Positions 40,121-51,300 of a stretch of DNA of 64,000 bases are shown here, piece after piece. The notes beneath the pieces are model-generated. The model searched no databases and was not told the DNA's origin. It was given only the letters and a program-made list of their open reading frames with translations. Each line of letters starts with the position of its first letter. Position 1 is the first letter of the stretch. The DNA comes from Tetrapisispora phaffii CBS 4417 (taxonomy: Eukaryota > Ascomycota > Saccharomycetes > Saccharomycetales > Saccharomycetaceae). Both the position numbers and the translations under genes were made by a program. The stretch lies in contig NC_016520.1 in NCBI RefSeq assembly GCF_000236905.1, positions 682,001-746,000 on the forward strand, in the 5' to 3' direction.

Positions 40121-40743
40121 AATTAGATTTTAGTGCTGCTGTCGATATTTCGAAATGAACTTCGTGGTGGAAATAATTTATCAGCAATACAATTCTTAAA
40201 GAGTATGTTATATCGATAAATAATTGTTTGGACAGTGTGATGATCCTCTCATATTTTTAATTTTATCTAGAGTACCATTTAATTAAATTTTGAGATTTGT
40301 TAGTTTTAAGGGTTTTCATGGGAATTGTAGGGTAAATAAGTAAGATATCAGTAATATTGACGTCTTTTAACAAGCATTTATATAAGTAGCGACTTCTTAA
40401 AACTACTTTTAATGATTGAATAATGTTGCTATTATTCTTAGAAGTTAGATTTATGTAATAACCTTTGATATATCTCTGCATTTTACTGGAACTTCGACTA
40501 AAAAAGGTATTACTAAGTTTATGTTTTGTTAATATACCGTAGTTTTAATAATTTGAATGCACAAATGCTAGAACAAAGAGTTAATAAGATATGAATTTTA
40601 TAAACAAATGAATGAATATATGAACAGTTACATAATCATTTTAATTTCAAAATTTATTCTAGTGTCAAAATGAAAGAATAAAAATAAAGAGTATATATAT
40701 ATAATACAAGAAATTAGCATACTCTATCCATATTTTTATTCTT
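40121..40743. other. HNT1 upstream spacer
   Basis: AT-rich. It includes one weak open frame on the minus strand (40263-40481), listed separately. No regulatory site recognised. Confidence 0.5.
40263..40481 (-). CDS. Possible small ORF, 72 aa, unknown
   Basis: ATG-started frame (MQRYIKGYYINLTSKNNS to LIKWYSR), basic and rich in Ile/Leu/Tyr, without recognised family. It lies upstream of HNT1 on the same strand. Its last residues (WYSR) and the bases around its stop (TGGTAC, three variable bases, AGATAAAA) resemble the end of the next small ORF at 40744-40893. It could be chance in AT-rich DNA or a decayed relative of that ORF. Confidence 0.2.
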   Translation of the reverse strand: MQRYIKGYYINLTSKNNSNIIQSLKVVLRSRYLYKCLLKDVNITDILLIYPTIPMKTLKTNKSQNLIKWYSR

Positions 40744-40893
40744 TTATCTACTGTACCATAGTTCAAGTGTATTCTTATAAGGTTCAATTTGAATATGAAA
40801 TTTCACTCCTAATAACGGTAGCTTCGTTATAGATTGGTCAATTAGTGAATTGTATTTATCTGTTAAGTCCCCATATACCATTACTTTCAACAT
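40744..40893 (-). CDS. Possible small ORF, 49 aa, unknown
   Basis: ATG to TAA on the minus strand, beginning MLKVMVYGDLTDKYNSL and ending EPYKNTLELWYSR. The composition is more protein-like than the surroundings: alternating hydrophobic residues (VKFHIQIEP, LELWY) suggest beta strands around one helix, with few Asn/Lys runs. An in-frame stop lies just upstream of the ATG and no splice signals were seen that would extend it. I do not recognise a homolog, and S. cerevisiae has no gene I know at this position. Conservation in sister species would decide whether it is real. Confidence 0.35.
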   Translation of the reverse strand: MLKVMVYGDLTDKYNSLIDQSITKLPLLGVKFHIQIEPYKNTLELWYSR

Positions 40894-41204
40894 GGAATGT
40901 GTCAGTTATAAACTAAAGACTCAATGCCTATACAGTCATCCAGCGTGATTATAAAGGAGGAAAATTAAGAAAAAAATAAAAAAATCATGCCTGTTTGGAA
41001 AGAATCTCATGGAATCGGCGAATAATTAATACATTTATAACTAGTTATAAGAAGAATCAAGATTCAAAAAAACGTAAATACATCACTGTTCAAGATTTAT
41101 TTGAAAATTTGTATCATTTTTTCATTCGAATTACTTTTATAATTGATCAATCAATAAGACTACTAAACTTGGTTCATTTTTTTTTGTAAAAAAATACTGT
41201 AACA
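40894..41204. promoter_or_regulatory. Divergent spacer upstream of DLD2
   Basis: AT-rich DLD2 promoter region; a T-run and a TATA-like stretch occur, no specific site recognised. An open frame at 40995-41189 has no ATG at its start and is not believed. Confidence 0.4.
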
Positions 41205-42896
41205 ATGCTTAGATCAAGTCTACTGAAATCTGCTAATAAACCAAATCTCTTGCTAATTCAACAACAGTTAAGCAAATCCAGATTCTATTCTTTATTCAAT
41301 AGACATACTGATTTGGCATTTCCTAATAAAAATGACGCTATTATTCGTGCTCAAAACCAGGCCCACGGTAATTCTAAAACAGTTGGTAGAATAAGAAATC
41401 AAAATCACTACTCTACAAAAGCTCCGCCAAGATTCACAGCTGATATTTATCCAAATATTAAACGTGATTCTATATATAAGAAAATTGACGAGAAAGACAT
41501 CGATTATTTTAAATCATTTTTGTCACCTTCAGAAATCTCACTTGCCACCACTGAAGATGCATTAGATTCATTTAACGAAGATTTCATGAAAAAATATAGA
41601 GGTCAATCAAAAGTTCTTTTAAAACCAAAAAATGTGGAAAGTGTATCGAAAATTATGAAATACTGTTATGATAATGAACTTGCTGTTGTTCCACAAGGTG
41701 GAAATACTGGTTTGGTTGGGGGTTCTGTACCAGTCTTTGATGAAATCATTTTATCAATGAATAATTTAAATAAAATAAGAGACTTTGATGCTGTCTCTGG
41801 TATATTCAACTGTGATGCAGGTGTCATTTTAGAGAATGCTGACAACTTTCTAGCAGAAAATGGATACATTTTCCCATTAGATTTAGGAGCAAAAGGCTCT
41901 TGTCATGTTGGTGGTGTTGTGGCAACAAATGCAGGTGGTTTAAGATTGTTGAGATATGGATCTTTACATGGAAGCGTCTTAGGATTAGAAGTAGTTATGC
42001 CAAATGGTGATATTGTCAGTAGTATGCATTCTTTAAGAAAAGACAACACAGGCTATGATTTAAAACAGATGTTCATTGGTTCAGAAGGAACAATAGGTAT
42101 CATTACTGGTGTTTCAATTTTAGCACCAATAAGGCCTACGTCTTTTAATGTCAGTTATCTTGCTGTAAATGATTTTGAAACTGTTCAAAAAGTTTTTGTA
42201 AGAGCAAAGAAGGAGCTTTCTGAGATATTATCAGCTTTTGAATTTATGGATTGCAAGTCGCAAGAAATAACTAAACCACATATGGGTGGTATTGGATTTC
42301 CATTAGAAAATGAATATCCATTTTATATCTTGATTGAGACTTCCGGATCTAATAAAGAGCACAATGATGAAAAACTAGAGACCTTTTTGGAAAAAGTAAT
42401 GGAAGAAGAATTAGTTGTTGATGGTGTTATTGCTCAAGATGAAACTGAATTAAAAAAGTTATGGCAATGGAGAGAAATGATATCTGAATGTTCCCAAGCC
42501 GGTGGTGGTGTTTACAAATATGATGTTTCCTTGCCATTGAAGGACTTGTATTCTTTAGTAGAGGCTACAAATGAAAGATTAACTAAAGCAGGTTTAGTAG
42601 GTGATGCACCAAAACCTGTTATTAGTGCTATCGGGTATGGCCACGTCGGTGATGGTAACTTACATCTAAATGTTGCAGTAAGAGAATATAATAAAGAAGT
42701 TGAAAAGGCTTTAGAACCTTTTGTTTATCAATTTATTTCCGAAAAGAAGGGTTCAGTAAGCGCTGAGCATGGTGTAGGTTTTCAAAAGAAAAATTATATT
42801 CAATATTCAAAGAGTCCAAGGGAAATACAAATGATTAAGGATTTGAAAAAGCATTTCGATCCCAAAGGAATTTTAAACCCATATAAGTATATTTAA
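41205..42896 (+). CDS. DLD2: Mitochondrial D-2-hydroxyglutarate/D-lactate dehydrogenase (Dld2)
   Basis: 563 aa (S. cerevisiae Dld2 530). A basic N-terminus ([17 protein letters not shown] to [11 protein letters not shown]) looks like a mitochondrial presequence, which favours DLD2 over the cytosolic paralog DLD3. The FAD-binding PCMH domain (about 115-300) has [38 protein letters not shown] and [10 protein letters not shown]; the C-terminal domain has [12 protein letters not shown] and ends [10 protein letters not shown] and [13 protein letters not shown]. The enzyme oxidises D-2-hydroxyglutarate using pyruvate or cytochrome c as acceptor. It follows the PCL locus and precedes YDL177C, as in S. 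cerevisiae, with CDC48 and HNT1 inserted between. Confidence 0.95.
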   Translation: MLRSSLLKSANKPNLLLIQQQLSKSRFYSLFNRHTDLAFPNKNDAIIRAQNQAHGNSKTVGRIRNQNHYSTKAPPRFTADIYPNIKRDSIYKKIDEKDIDYFKSFLSPSEISLATTEDALDSFNEDFMKKYRGQSKVLLKPKNVESVSKIMKYCYDNELAVVPQGGNTGLVGGSVPVFDEIILSMNNLNKIRDFDAVSGIFNCDAGVILENADNFLAENGYIFPLDLGAKGSCHVGGVVATNAGGLRLLRYGSLHGSVLGLEVVMPNGDIVSSMHSLRKDNTGYDLKQMFIGSEGTIGIITGVSILAPIRPTSFNVSYLAVNDFETVQKVFVRAKKELSEILSAFEFMDCKSQEITKPHMGGIGFPLENEYPFYILIETSGSNKEHNDEKLETFLEKVMEEELVVDGVIAQDETELKKLWQWREMISECSQAGGGVYKYDVSLPLKDLYSLVEATNERLTKAGLVGDAPKPVISAIGYGHVGDGNLHLNVAVREYNKEVEKALEPFVYQFISEKKGSVSAEHGVGFQKKNYIQYSKSPREIQMIKDLKKHFDPKGILNPYKYI

Positions 42897-43129
42897 AAGA
42901 ATACATTTTATAACATTCTGTGTATAGTATAATTTATATTTATTTGTTTATTCGATAATAATATAATCTATTCTCATTATAATATGCTTTTTCATGGTAG
43001 TTTATTATGTACTTAGCATATGTGTTTGAATATGACATTCTAAATACGATGGTAATGATCTATGTAAAATTTTTTATATCATTACAAAGCTGTGTAGATC
43101 CCAATAGACATTCGTATTCTGTTAATTTA

Positions 43130-43618
43130 TCACAATAAGAATTTTGCCTTTTTTAAACTTTCAACTGCCGTTGTTGAAATATGCCTGAACCTTGCAGAAC
43201 CTAATGGAGTACCACCATACCATCGAGTAACTATAACAAACGCATTTATAACATTCGATCTCTCCAGTAGTGTCAACAGTCGTTGGCCTGCACCAGATTC
43301 ACCCCCATCAGTACAACCTTGTTGGACATTCTTATAAGTAGTTGGCAAAATAAGATCTTTTGTTTTTTTAGAATTACTTTTATTGCTTTTATTACTTTTA
43401 TTGTTGCTATTTGAATTCTTCGAATCATTTTGAGTGACTATATCTGCAGTCCTCCAAGCATACATATAAGGATGGCTTGCTTTAGCTACTGACTTATTGA
43501 GAGCGAGAAGGTTAGATAGAATCGGTTCTATTTCATTTTGATTTTTTATTGGACAACATCTAGCTTGAAATTTTGATTTTCTATCAACTAATATTTCAGA
43601 TTCATTCCAATTGATCAT
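43130..43618 (-). CDS. YDL177C: IMPACT/YigZ-family protein (YDL177C)
   Basis: 162 aa (S. cerevisiae 170). The UPF0029/IMPACT N-terminal fold is visible: SKFQARCCPIKNQNEI, SHPYMYAWR, then GCTDGGESGAGQRLLTLLE and NAFVIVTRWYGGTPLGSARF, the signature of this family. An Asn/Ser/Lys low-complexity loop (about residues 65-88) interrupts the domain. The RWD domain of mammalian IMPACT is absent. S. cerevisiae YDL177C has no assigned role; Yih1 is the true IMPACT ortholog. Convergent with DLD2, as in S. cerevisiae. Confidence 0.92.
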   Translation of the reverse strand: MINWNESEILVDRKSKFQARCCPIKNQNEIEPILSNLLALNKSVAKASHPYMYAWRTADIVTQNDSKNSNSNNKSNKSNKSNSKKTKDLILPTTYKNVQQGCTDGGESGAGQRLLTLLERSNVINAFVIVTRWYGGTPLGSARFRHISTTAVESLKKAKFLL

Positions 43619-43896
43619 TTTTATATTTCATCAAAATTATTTGGCATACCTGGATGACATTTAAAAGACCTATGTAAGTCTACTTTCTTTCTTTATTCGT
43701 TTACAATTTTTAATGTTTAAAGGTAAAATTAACCTGATTTCATATGGTTGTAGTTTTCACTTTTTTTGCATTTAATCAGACGAGTTCAATGAGGCTGAAG
43801 CAACTGATAACTTGCTAGTTATTGTGAAGGTGTCATGTATTAGGTTATTATTTATAAAATAGATGTTCTATGTCGTTAAATATCGAATATTATATA

Positions 43897-44295
43897 TTAA
43901 ACAGTGTATGGAGGAGGTGCTGGACTTTGTACCTTATTATCCCCTGGTACATTAGTCGATGGGTTAAGTAGCGGAGTTTCTACGGATGGATAACTTCTTC
44001 CAACGCTATTTGATGACTCTGTATTATCTCTATTATTATTATTATTGGCTTCCCAGTTTTGTTGATATATATACACTGTTTCTGTACCATTATTTCTCAA
44101 TGGGCTGGTGATATTAATATAGTAAAATGCATGGATCATCCCAGGAACATATCCGAGCATCGTAAGTAATATATTTAGTAGTAAATCTTGTGACCATATA
44201 CCTGACCTCAGTAAAACTGCTACAGGTGGAAAGAAAAAGGCAACAATATATAAAATTAAATCTGAAACACTACAGTAAATCCAACAACAGCACAT
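43897..44295 (-). CDS. SNA4: Sna4-like vacuolar membrane protein (PMP3 family)
   Basis: 132 aa from the ATG giving MCCCWIYCSVSDLILYIVAF, the same start as S. cerevisiae Sna4; ten further in-frame upstream codons contain no ATG. Two transmembrane helices (LILYIVAFFFPPVAVLL and LLLNILLTMLGYVPGMIHAFYY) form the PMP3 module, after which come an Asn-rich linker, YPSVETPLL (also in Sna4) and a C-terminal PPPY, the PPxY motif bound by the ubiquitin ligase Rsp5 for vacuolar sorting. The Cys cluster at the N-terminus could be acylated. In S. cerevisiae SNA4 is on the opposite strand relative to CDC48 and HNT1; here it is on the same strand. Confidence 0.93.
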   Translation of the reverse strand: MCCCWIYCSVSDLILYIVAFFFPPVAVLLRSGIWSQDLLLNILLTMLGYVPGMIHAFYYINITSPLRNNGTETVYIYQQNWEANNNNNRDNTESSNSVGRSYPSVETPLLNPSTNVPGDNKVQSPAPPPYTV

Positions 44296-45842
44296 ATCTT
44301 TACTTTTAGTGTTCTTCCAAATCACTTATGATTCAATAGTTAATTAATACTCTAACTAGATATTTCCTAAGTTAACCTGAGGAAAAATCACCCACTTAAG
44401 CTAGCACAATAAAACTAAGAGATTATTTTGAAAAGTATTAAGATGTTAATATTTAATACACGTTGATATCTAATCTGACGTTCTTATACAGGTGTAAATA
44501 TACAAGTTATTCAGTTGAAAGGAATGGTAAATTACTATTAATAAATAATACCTTTAAATTTAAAAGTGAGACGATTCTTGGAAGTTATTACCCTACCTGC
44601 GATAGGCTCAACAATGAAGTTAAAGTAATATCAAATCACAAAACTAAAAAGGGAAGGGGGACGTTAAGTGACAACTGCTATTACTTTGACGTTAAGTTTA
44701 AATCTTATCTGTTGGAAATGACACTGGACGTATAAGTGACTATACGATACCAGATATTACCTTTTTAGGAGATTATTGTTGCAAACCTGAAACAATAGTG
44801 CCTGCAAGAATGTAATAGCAGAATTTCTAATGCATAAATAGTACTGTAGAACCATCAGTCTGCCATACGTCTTCAACTCGATGACGTCGTCTCGTTGGAC
44901 AGAACGGTAGATTGAAATATTATGTACATATAAACCCCGGTAATCAATGGTTAATAATTCAGTGATCCAGGTCCAAGAGACCAGAGAGATTAATCTGAAT
45001 ATAGAGTATATAATCTAACTACTATTAATATATTAAAGAAATGAATACAACTATTGAGCATTATCGATGACTTAGTATCATACAATATCTATTTACTGCA
45101 TCCATTCAAAAAATTAGTGATATCTATTGAACCAATCAATCAATGAGAGACTTATAATGACACAATTACTAATGTGTAAATTTCTCATCATTTATTGCAG
45201 AATCTTTCCCAGTTAGATAGTTCTCGGCACTTCTTGTCATAACAGTACTGTCGCCAGATATTGATACAAGATGCTTTGTGTAATCTGGGTGCAAATTAAA
45301 TTAACACTGACGGTGCTGGGTTGCAATGTTATTATCATGATTAATGACTAAAATCTAAGAATCGTGACAGTTACCTATGATAATATCCAAATTTTATAAT
45401 TAGATAGGAATGTAATAACGTCTGAAAAGTTGTTGATTGAACCATCAGCATGGGTGCTTTTTATAATTTTTCAAGGCTTCAGCATAATTATAAAAAATCG
45501 AGCCTTTTCAGCAAACAAGTAATCGACATTATCAATACATGGTAGATAAGTTAAAAGTATTATTACAAATGCTTGAGCTGACTTTGCAAATTTGTACCAT
45601 AGTGGAATAGTCTCGTCAGTTAATGACGCTCATGCATATTTGTAGTCCACAGTTTTGATATTTACTCAGTAATTTCCGTTCTAATTTTTAAAGCCCTCAA
45701 CTTAGTATCAAGCAGAGCCTAGAAACGGTAAAATGACTACCGTTACTTTAAAATATTATTCATTATTCTAAAAATTCCACCATAAGTCTAAAAGGTTCAA
45801 TGAATACTGAAGTCTTCTCCCCCTGTGAATTACGAAATAAAT
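44296..45842. other. tRNA-upstream spacer of 1.5 kb
   Basis: No believable gene; one open frame (44463-44735) lacks an ATG at its start. A stretch at about 44880-45040 has features seen in yeast LTRs (TATAAACC at 44932-44939 and a TA-rich end), and regions just upstream of tRNA genes are preferred sites for Ty elements, but no terminal TG...CA pair or target-site duplication could be established. Confidence 0.4.
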
Positions 45843-45916
45843 GGTCCCTTGGCCCAGTTGGTTAAGGCATCGTGCTAATAACGCGGGGATCAGCGGTTCG
45901 ATCCCGCTAGGGACCA
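45843..45916 (+). tRNA. tI(AAU): tRNA-Ile (AAT anticodon)
   Basis: 74-nt cloverleaf without intron. The acceptor stem GGTCCCT pairs with AGGGACC and the discriminator is A. Anticodon AAT at 45877-45879 is preceded by T33. Internal promoter boxes are normal (A box TGGCCCAGTTGG, B box GGTTCGATCCC). Relative to S. cerevisiae tRNA-Ile(AAU) the acceptor pair T5-A is C5-G, a compensated change that supports function. Confidence 0.98.
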
Positions 45917-45919
45917 TTG

Positions 45920-45925
45920 TTTTTT
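45920..45925 (+). terminator. RNA polymerase III terminator of tRNA-Ile
   Basis: Six T residues begin three bases after the tRNA 3' end. Confidence 0.85.
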
Positions 45926-46148
45926 GCAACATTATATTACTATGTTAGCAAGATCTCCTTTGTATTAGGCAACTAATCGTGACTATCATTTACCCACTGA
46001 TCCAAACGGGAAAAGTTAACTGGCTTTTAAATTCATTTTTATCACTTTATCATAGAACACTATTGATAAATGTATATAATATCTATATGCTATGCGTAAT
46101 TGACTATTTTGACCATAAAATATGGTGACTCAAAGAATGACCCAATTA

Positions 46149-46341
46149 TTATTGTCTTTCAAACTTATGAGCGTTATGAGACCTGTGCTTATTGTGTCTT
46201 GAATCCTTGGATTTATTGGATTTTGATTTCCCGTGTCTGGTCTTATCTGTGTTTCTTGCACCATTTGAATTTGAATTTGAACGATTATTGGATCTGTTAT
46301 TATTACGTGGGAAATCCAGAGGATGTGAGGTAGTAGATGTC

Positions 46342-46387
<46 letters not shown>

Positions 46388-47303
46388 TACTATTTCCACT
46401 TCTAGAATTTCTTCCATTGTCAGATTTCTTTGATCTCTTATGCCTTCTTTCATCTTGGTATGGTGGCGGATTGAAATTAGAGTACTGTCTTTTCTTATTT
46501 TTGTTTCTGCTGTTGCTGTTACTACTGTTCCCATTATATCTTCCTACATAATCATTTCCATCATAAGCTTCGTTTTCATATTCATAATCATTATAGTCAA
46601 AAGAATCATTTGTGATATCATAATCGTAACGGCTTTCTCTTTTAAAATCTGTTAAATTTTGAAAATACTCTTCCTTTAACTCATCACAAACGTTATCACC
46701 AGAAAATGCACTGCCATCATCCAAAGGAACCCTCGAAGAACGTCGTCTATTACAATCATCACCAAAATGGCCTTTCAATCCACAATTATAACAAAATATT
46801 AAATGCATAGGTAAATGTCTTTTTTCATTTTTCTTAGTTTCTTTCAATAAATAAACTCTCCACACACTTGGACATCTATCTCTTGAATGCAGTTTACTAT
46901 TACATAAAATGCAAAATACTCTTTTCCATTTCTTAGGACATTGTGATTTATAATGACCCTTTTCAGAACAATTACTACACATGATAGCCTTTGGACAATG
47001 CTGTGAGTAATGGTCATCCATAGACCCGCAGTAAGTACAGATCACATGGGGACAATCCCTCTTATAATGACCTCTTTGAGAACAATTATTACATTTCGGT
47101 TCAGATTCCATGAACCCACCATCTGCTTCGGACATACCGAAATAACGACCTTGCCCTCTCAAAGCCCTCAATTCCTCAGGATTACCTGTGACCTCTTCAA
47201 TAGAGGGAGCGACGATCTTGACCACTGAAGATTCTCTCGAAGGAGTAACCTCTTTCACAAACGGTAAACTGTCCATTGATTCAGTTTCATTTAAAGAACT
47301 CAT
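46149..47303 (-). CDS. AIR1/AIR2: Air1/Air2 zinc-knuckle subunit of the TRAMP complex
   Basis: 384 aa (S. cerevisiae Air1 360, Air2 344). Five CCHC zinc knuckles lie between about residues 70 and 185: CNNCSQRGHYKRDC, CTYCGSMDDHYSQHC, CSNCSEKGHYKSQC, CILCNSKLHSRDRC and, after a longer linker containing WRVYLLKE, CYNCGLKGHFGDDC. Air proteins hold the poly(A) polymerase Trf4/5 and help the helicase Mtr4 feed aberrant nuclear RNAs to the exosome. The C-terminal ~190 residues are low-complexity, with a 14-Asn run encoded by an AAT microsatellite and a Lys/Arg/Ser-rich end. AIR2 (YDL175C) is near YDL177C in S. cerevisiae, which favours AIR2, but AIR1 and AIR2 are ohnologs. Confidence 0.95.
46342..46386. 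repeat. TTA trinucleotide microsatellite coding for poly-Asn
   Basis: About 15 TTA units on the plus strand, read as AAT codons (Asn) in the AIR gene on the minus strand. The repeat length is likely variable between strains. Confidence 0.9.
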
Positions 47304-48390
47304 GGTAACAACAATAGAAGTATATATTGTATTTCTTCGAATTTAGACCCTAATCGTTCTATAAGTTATTCACTAACCCAAATAAAGAAAAAATTAACAA
47401 CAGTTGCAACCTAAAAAATCCACAATTAATAATCTAAAGATTTAATTAAACATTACTTCCACGAATCAATGTTTTAAAATTTCAGTTCTTTATGGTCAGT
47501 TAAGCTCATCTCATCTTTTTTCATTTATTTTATTATTAAACAACAAATTTAAAACTTCACTTTTTCATCAAATTCGTCAAAAAAATTTCAGTTTTTCTTT
47601 CGACATTTCGAAATTTCGAAGTTGAAATTTCTTGTTTTCTACGGATGTTCTTTAGACGTTCTGATTACTTTATCAGACAATTCAACCATTGTAAACGCTT
47701 CCCCTTCCTAGAATTTACACTTTTAGCAACAATCACTACTACGTTATAATTAATATATACAAATATACATTATTCATTCTATGCACTAAATTTAAAATAT
47801 TTATAATACTAGATGCCTTAATCATTTTAGTTAATTGATTTTTAATAATAAGAACTCATTAACCTTCTTTATTTTTTTAATTCCTTTTTTGCTGTTAGTG
47901 TAAGTCTTTCTATTGATTAATTACAGTTTCAGATTGTGAGATTTACATTTTATATACTCAAGTAATTAATTTGATTGAATTAGTTTTTACTATAGGACAT
48001 CCAAATATATATATGCGTGCGTATATATGTTATATCATTACTATTGAAATCAATAGTTAGAACATACAAAAAAACACGACTGGTAGTGTTCTTGTATTTT
48101 GCTGGTCTATCATTTATAAAGAAGCATTGTGGTTCAATAACATTTTACAACTATAAAGGTTTGAAAAAATCTATATCAATATTATATTATATTGCTAATA
48201 ATAACATTGTTATCAATTAATTTTTCTTTCTTTCTTTCTTTGGCATTATTGGAATTCTGAGTTAATATCATTGCTTTATTTAGCTATTCATTTCAAAGCA
48301 TTACAAATATATTTGCATTTATCATTTTTTTTTGACTTCACAATTTATATCTTAATCCCTTTTTCATTTAACTATATTAACTTTACAAAT
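47304..48390. promoter_or_regulatory. Divergent promoter region, AIR/SYT1
   Basis: AT-rich. TTCGAAATTTCGAA (47607-47620) is a 14-bp perfect palindrome and contains a GAAnnTTC unit as in heat-shock elements; a second GAAATTTC follows at 47624-47631. A TTTC repeat lies at about 48226-48242. Gene order relative to S. cerevisiae jumps here from chromosome IV to chromosome XVI genes. No gene recognised. Confidence 0.45.
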
Positions 48391-51300
48391 ATGAACAATT
48401 CGCTTGCGGCAAGGTTGAAATTAAGAATATTCAGTTCTCACTCAAATACAGGTGGGAATGAAAAGAATAGAACAACATTGAATAAGAAAAAATCCATCGA
48501 GGACGATGATGACGTTGCCATCGAATCTGGAGAGGAAGAGGATCGCCGTACTAGGCTTGATTTGAATTTACAAGACATAGGTAATTTAGAAATACGAGAT
48601 ATTGAAAATAATAACGATTATGATGGAACAAGTAGTGAATATTCAACTTCTTCTGAATCTGACGGAAGTATAACTATAAATCGAAATATTGTTAATACAA
48701 ACACTGTGATTGAAAACAAATCAAATAATCCACATAATAATAATGGTTCAAGTAAGTCAGAATCTTTTAATCAAAGTGATTTAAGGTCTACCTCTGAGAG
48801 GACTCTTGATCCTAAAAAAATGAAACAAACGAAATTTCAAACATTAAAGAAGAAAATAAGTATTCCTGAATTGAGTTTGATATCCGGAAAGAGAAATAAT
48901 AACACTGCACAGCCAATCTCGAATACTGAAGAATCTTTGAAAACACTAAAAACAAAAACATCTAATAATATTCTATCTTCCAATAACGAATATAAATATA
49001 ATAGTATCGATACCCGCTCTATGTCAGAGTACACGTCCAGTGAAATAAATGATAAAAAAATACTTGTTAGTAGGACACAAATAAAAAAAAAAGCACAAGT
49101 GTTACCTGTAATGAATAGTGAGATTGACTTAGTTAGTTTTGATTTGAAAACAAGAATATCCCACAGTAGGAAAAGTTCAGAACCTTACACATCAGAAAAA
49201 TTTGTAAATAATTCAGTGTCAACGAATATTGATCTTAATAGCAGCAAAACACAATTGTCAAGAAAGTCATCCTTGACTTTCCCCAAAGTGAATATAAGCA
49301 ATGATCCAGACACATTAACGATTAGGAAAGTTCATTCAGATTCTATTGGTTCAGTAGCCAGCTCTGTTTATTCAAATCCTGATATTCTCACGTCAAAAAA
49401 TGAGTCAAGAACTTTAATGAAAACTAGAATAGACAATAACGATAATGTAAATCCAAAAATTAATAGAGGTCGTAGTAGAACATTAGATGCCATTGAATCA
49501 AAAAAACACAGACATCCATCACCTTTTCATAGAAAAAAGAATTCGTCTAGTTCATCATTGACCGCAAGGTTAGTTAGTTCTTATTCTAACAAATTTGGAC
49601 ACTCTCGTTCAACAAGTGGAGGCCAAACTAGTACCCATATTGTTAATTCCAAAACTAACAATTCTTCTACTTCAAGTATCAATTCTAAGACTGACTATAC
49701 TAAAACTTCTTCATCCCCAAGAGCATCACACGGATCATTACCAAGACCTAAAATAGTAAAATCTAATTCAAGTAGTTCTTCTACATCCAATTTGACAAGA
49801 CGGAGAAGTAGTTCGCTAGCAAACACTATCAGCAGCATTGTAAGTTTTAGAGGCTTTTCATCATTTAACAATGTAAAACAGACAAGTAATGATGACCCTA
49901 ATCAAGGTAAAACTTTATCTTTATCAGACCTACCTCCTGTACCTATTCCCAAACCGAATGAAACATACAAATCTTATTTGACAAAGATATCAAATTACCA
50001 ACAACTAATTGGTGTCATACTCACAGAGGCTGACGATGAATATAAACTTAACGTTTTAGATTATTTTTTGGAAAATTGTTTTAACTTCGCAGAATTACCT
50101 GTGGATGTCGCACTGCGTGTTTTACTTATGTTTGTTGAATTACCAAAAGAAACTCAACAAATCGATAGATTACTACAGCATTTTAGTAAAGTTTATTATC
50201 AACAGCATTACAAAGATTCAATTCACACTGGTTGGAAATCTGAAAGTCAAGTATATTTTATAGTATTTTCACTATTGATATTGCATACTGATTATTATAA
50301 TCCAAACAATAAGGATAAAATGACTAAGCACCAATTTATCAACTTGGTTCATGAAGATACTGAATCAAATGGTAATATAATACCAAAAGAAATTTTATCA
50401 TATTTTTATGATAACATCACTTCTCAGGAATCACCAAAATTTGATTTTAGTAAAATTGGATTAGGATTCGATAATCAAGAACAGTCAATAAGCTCGAGAA
50501 CTGAAAATTTCAAAAGTAACAAACAAATGTCTACCTTAGAGTTACACTTGACTAATTCTTCTCCAGCCCTTACCATCTATTCCCCTAAACTGATTCTATC
50601 AAATAGTTTATTATCTCAGTCTGCTCACTTTCCTTTTGTTCCTCCAATTATTGGAAGAAGTAATTCGTCCTCATTATCAAATTATCTCGGCTATTCATCA
50701 ACATCTCAATTGGTGAATAATTCGGCCAATGCATCTAAAGATGATATTGATATATATCATCACATATATAACAATACATTATTAGATATCAATATGGAAA
50801 GTGATGTAAATAAAATGTGGGATGTCCAATGTATCAATACACCAATTTACAGAAACAATTTTGATCAGTGTTCTAAATATTTTTCAGCATTTTTAGAATT
50901 CAAGGGCGGCTATTTCAAGATCCATAGATCTCAATTTGAATCAATTGCCAATCTAAATTACGAGATAATAAATGAAACAAAAGATGACGATTGCTTATAT
51001 TTGAAGATAATTCATTTAGGTGATATCCATGAATTTTCTTGCGCAAAGAAATCTTTTTTAGTTGGAAATGGTAACAAAATTTTTTGGAAGCATGAGTATG
51101 CGATTTTAACATCATATGGTTTACTAATTTTTAGTAATTTTGATTGGATACAACCTAAATTAGTTGTAGATGAAGATACTAAAATATCAAACTACATTAT
51201 AGAATATCCACAAGGACCTAGTCAATTAGCTGAACCTACCATCGATACTTATGGTTTGCTAGCCATGGTTTCGATGGATGAGCTCGGACCATTAGCTTTT

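Noticed and set aside
44463..44735. 90-codon frame downstream of the SNA4 start
   Set aside because: Starts without an ATG and has no domain.
46130..46551. Poly-Leu and poly-Ile frames overlapping the AIR gene
   Set aside because: They are other-frame readings of the AAT/TTA microsatellite.
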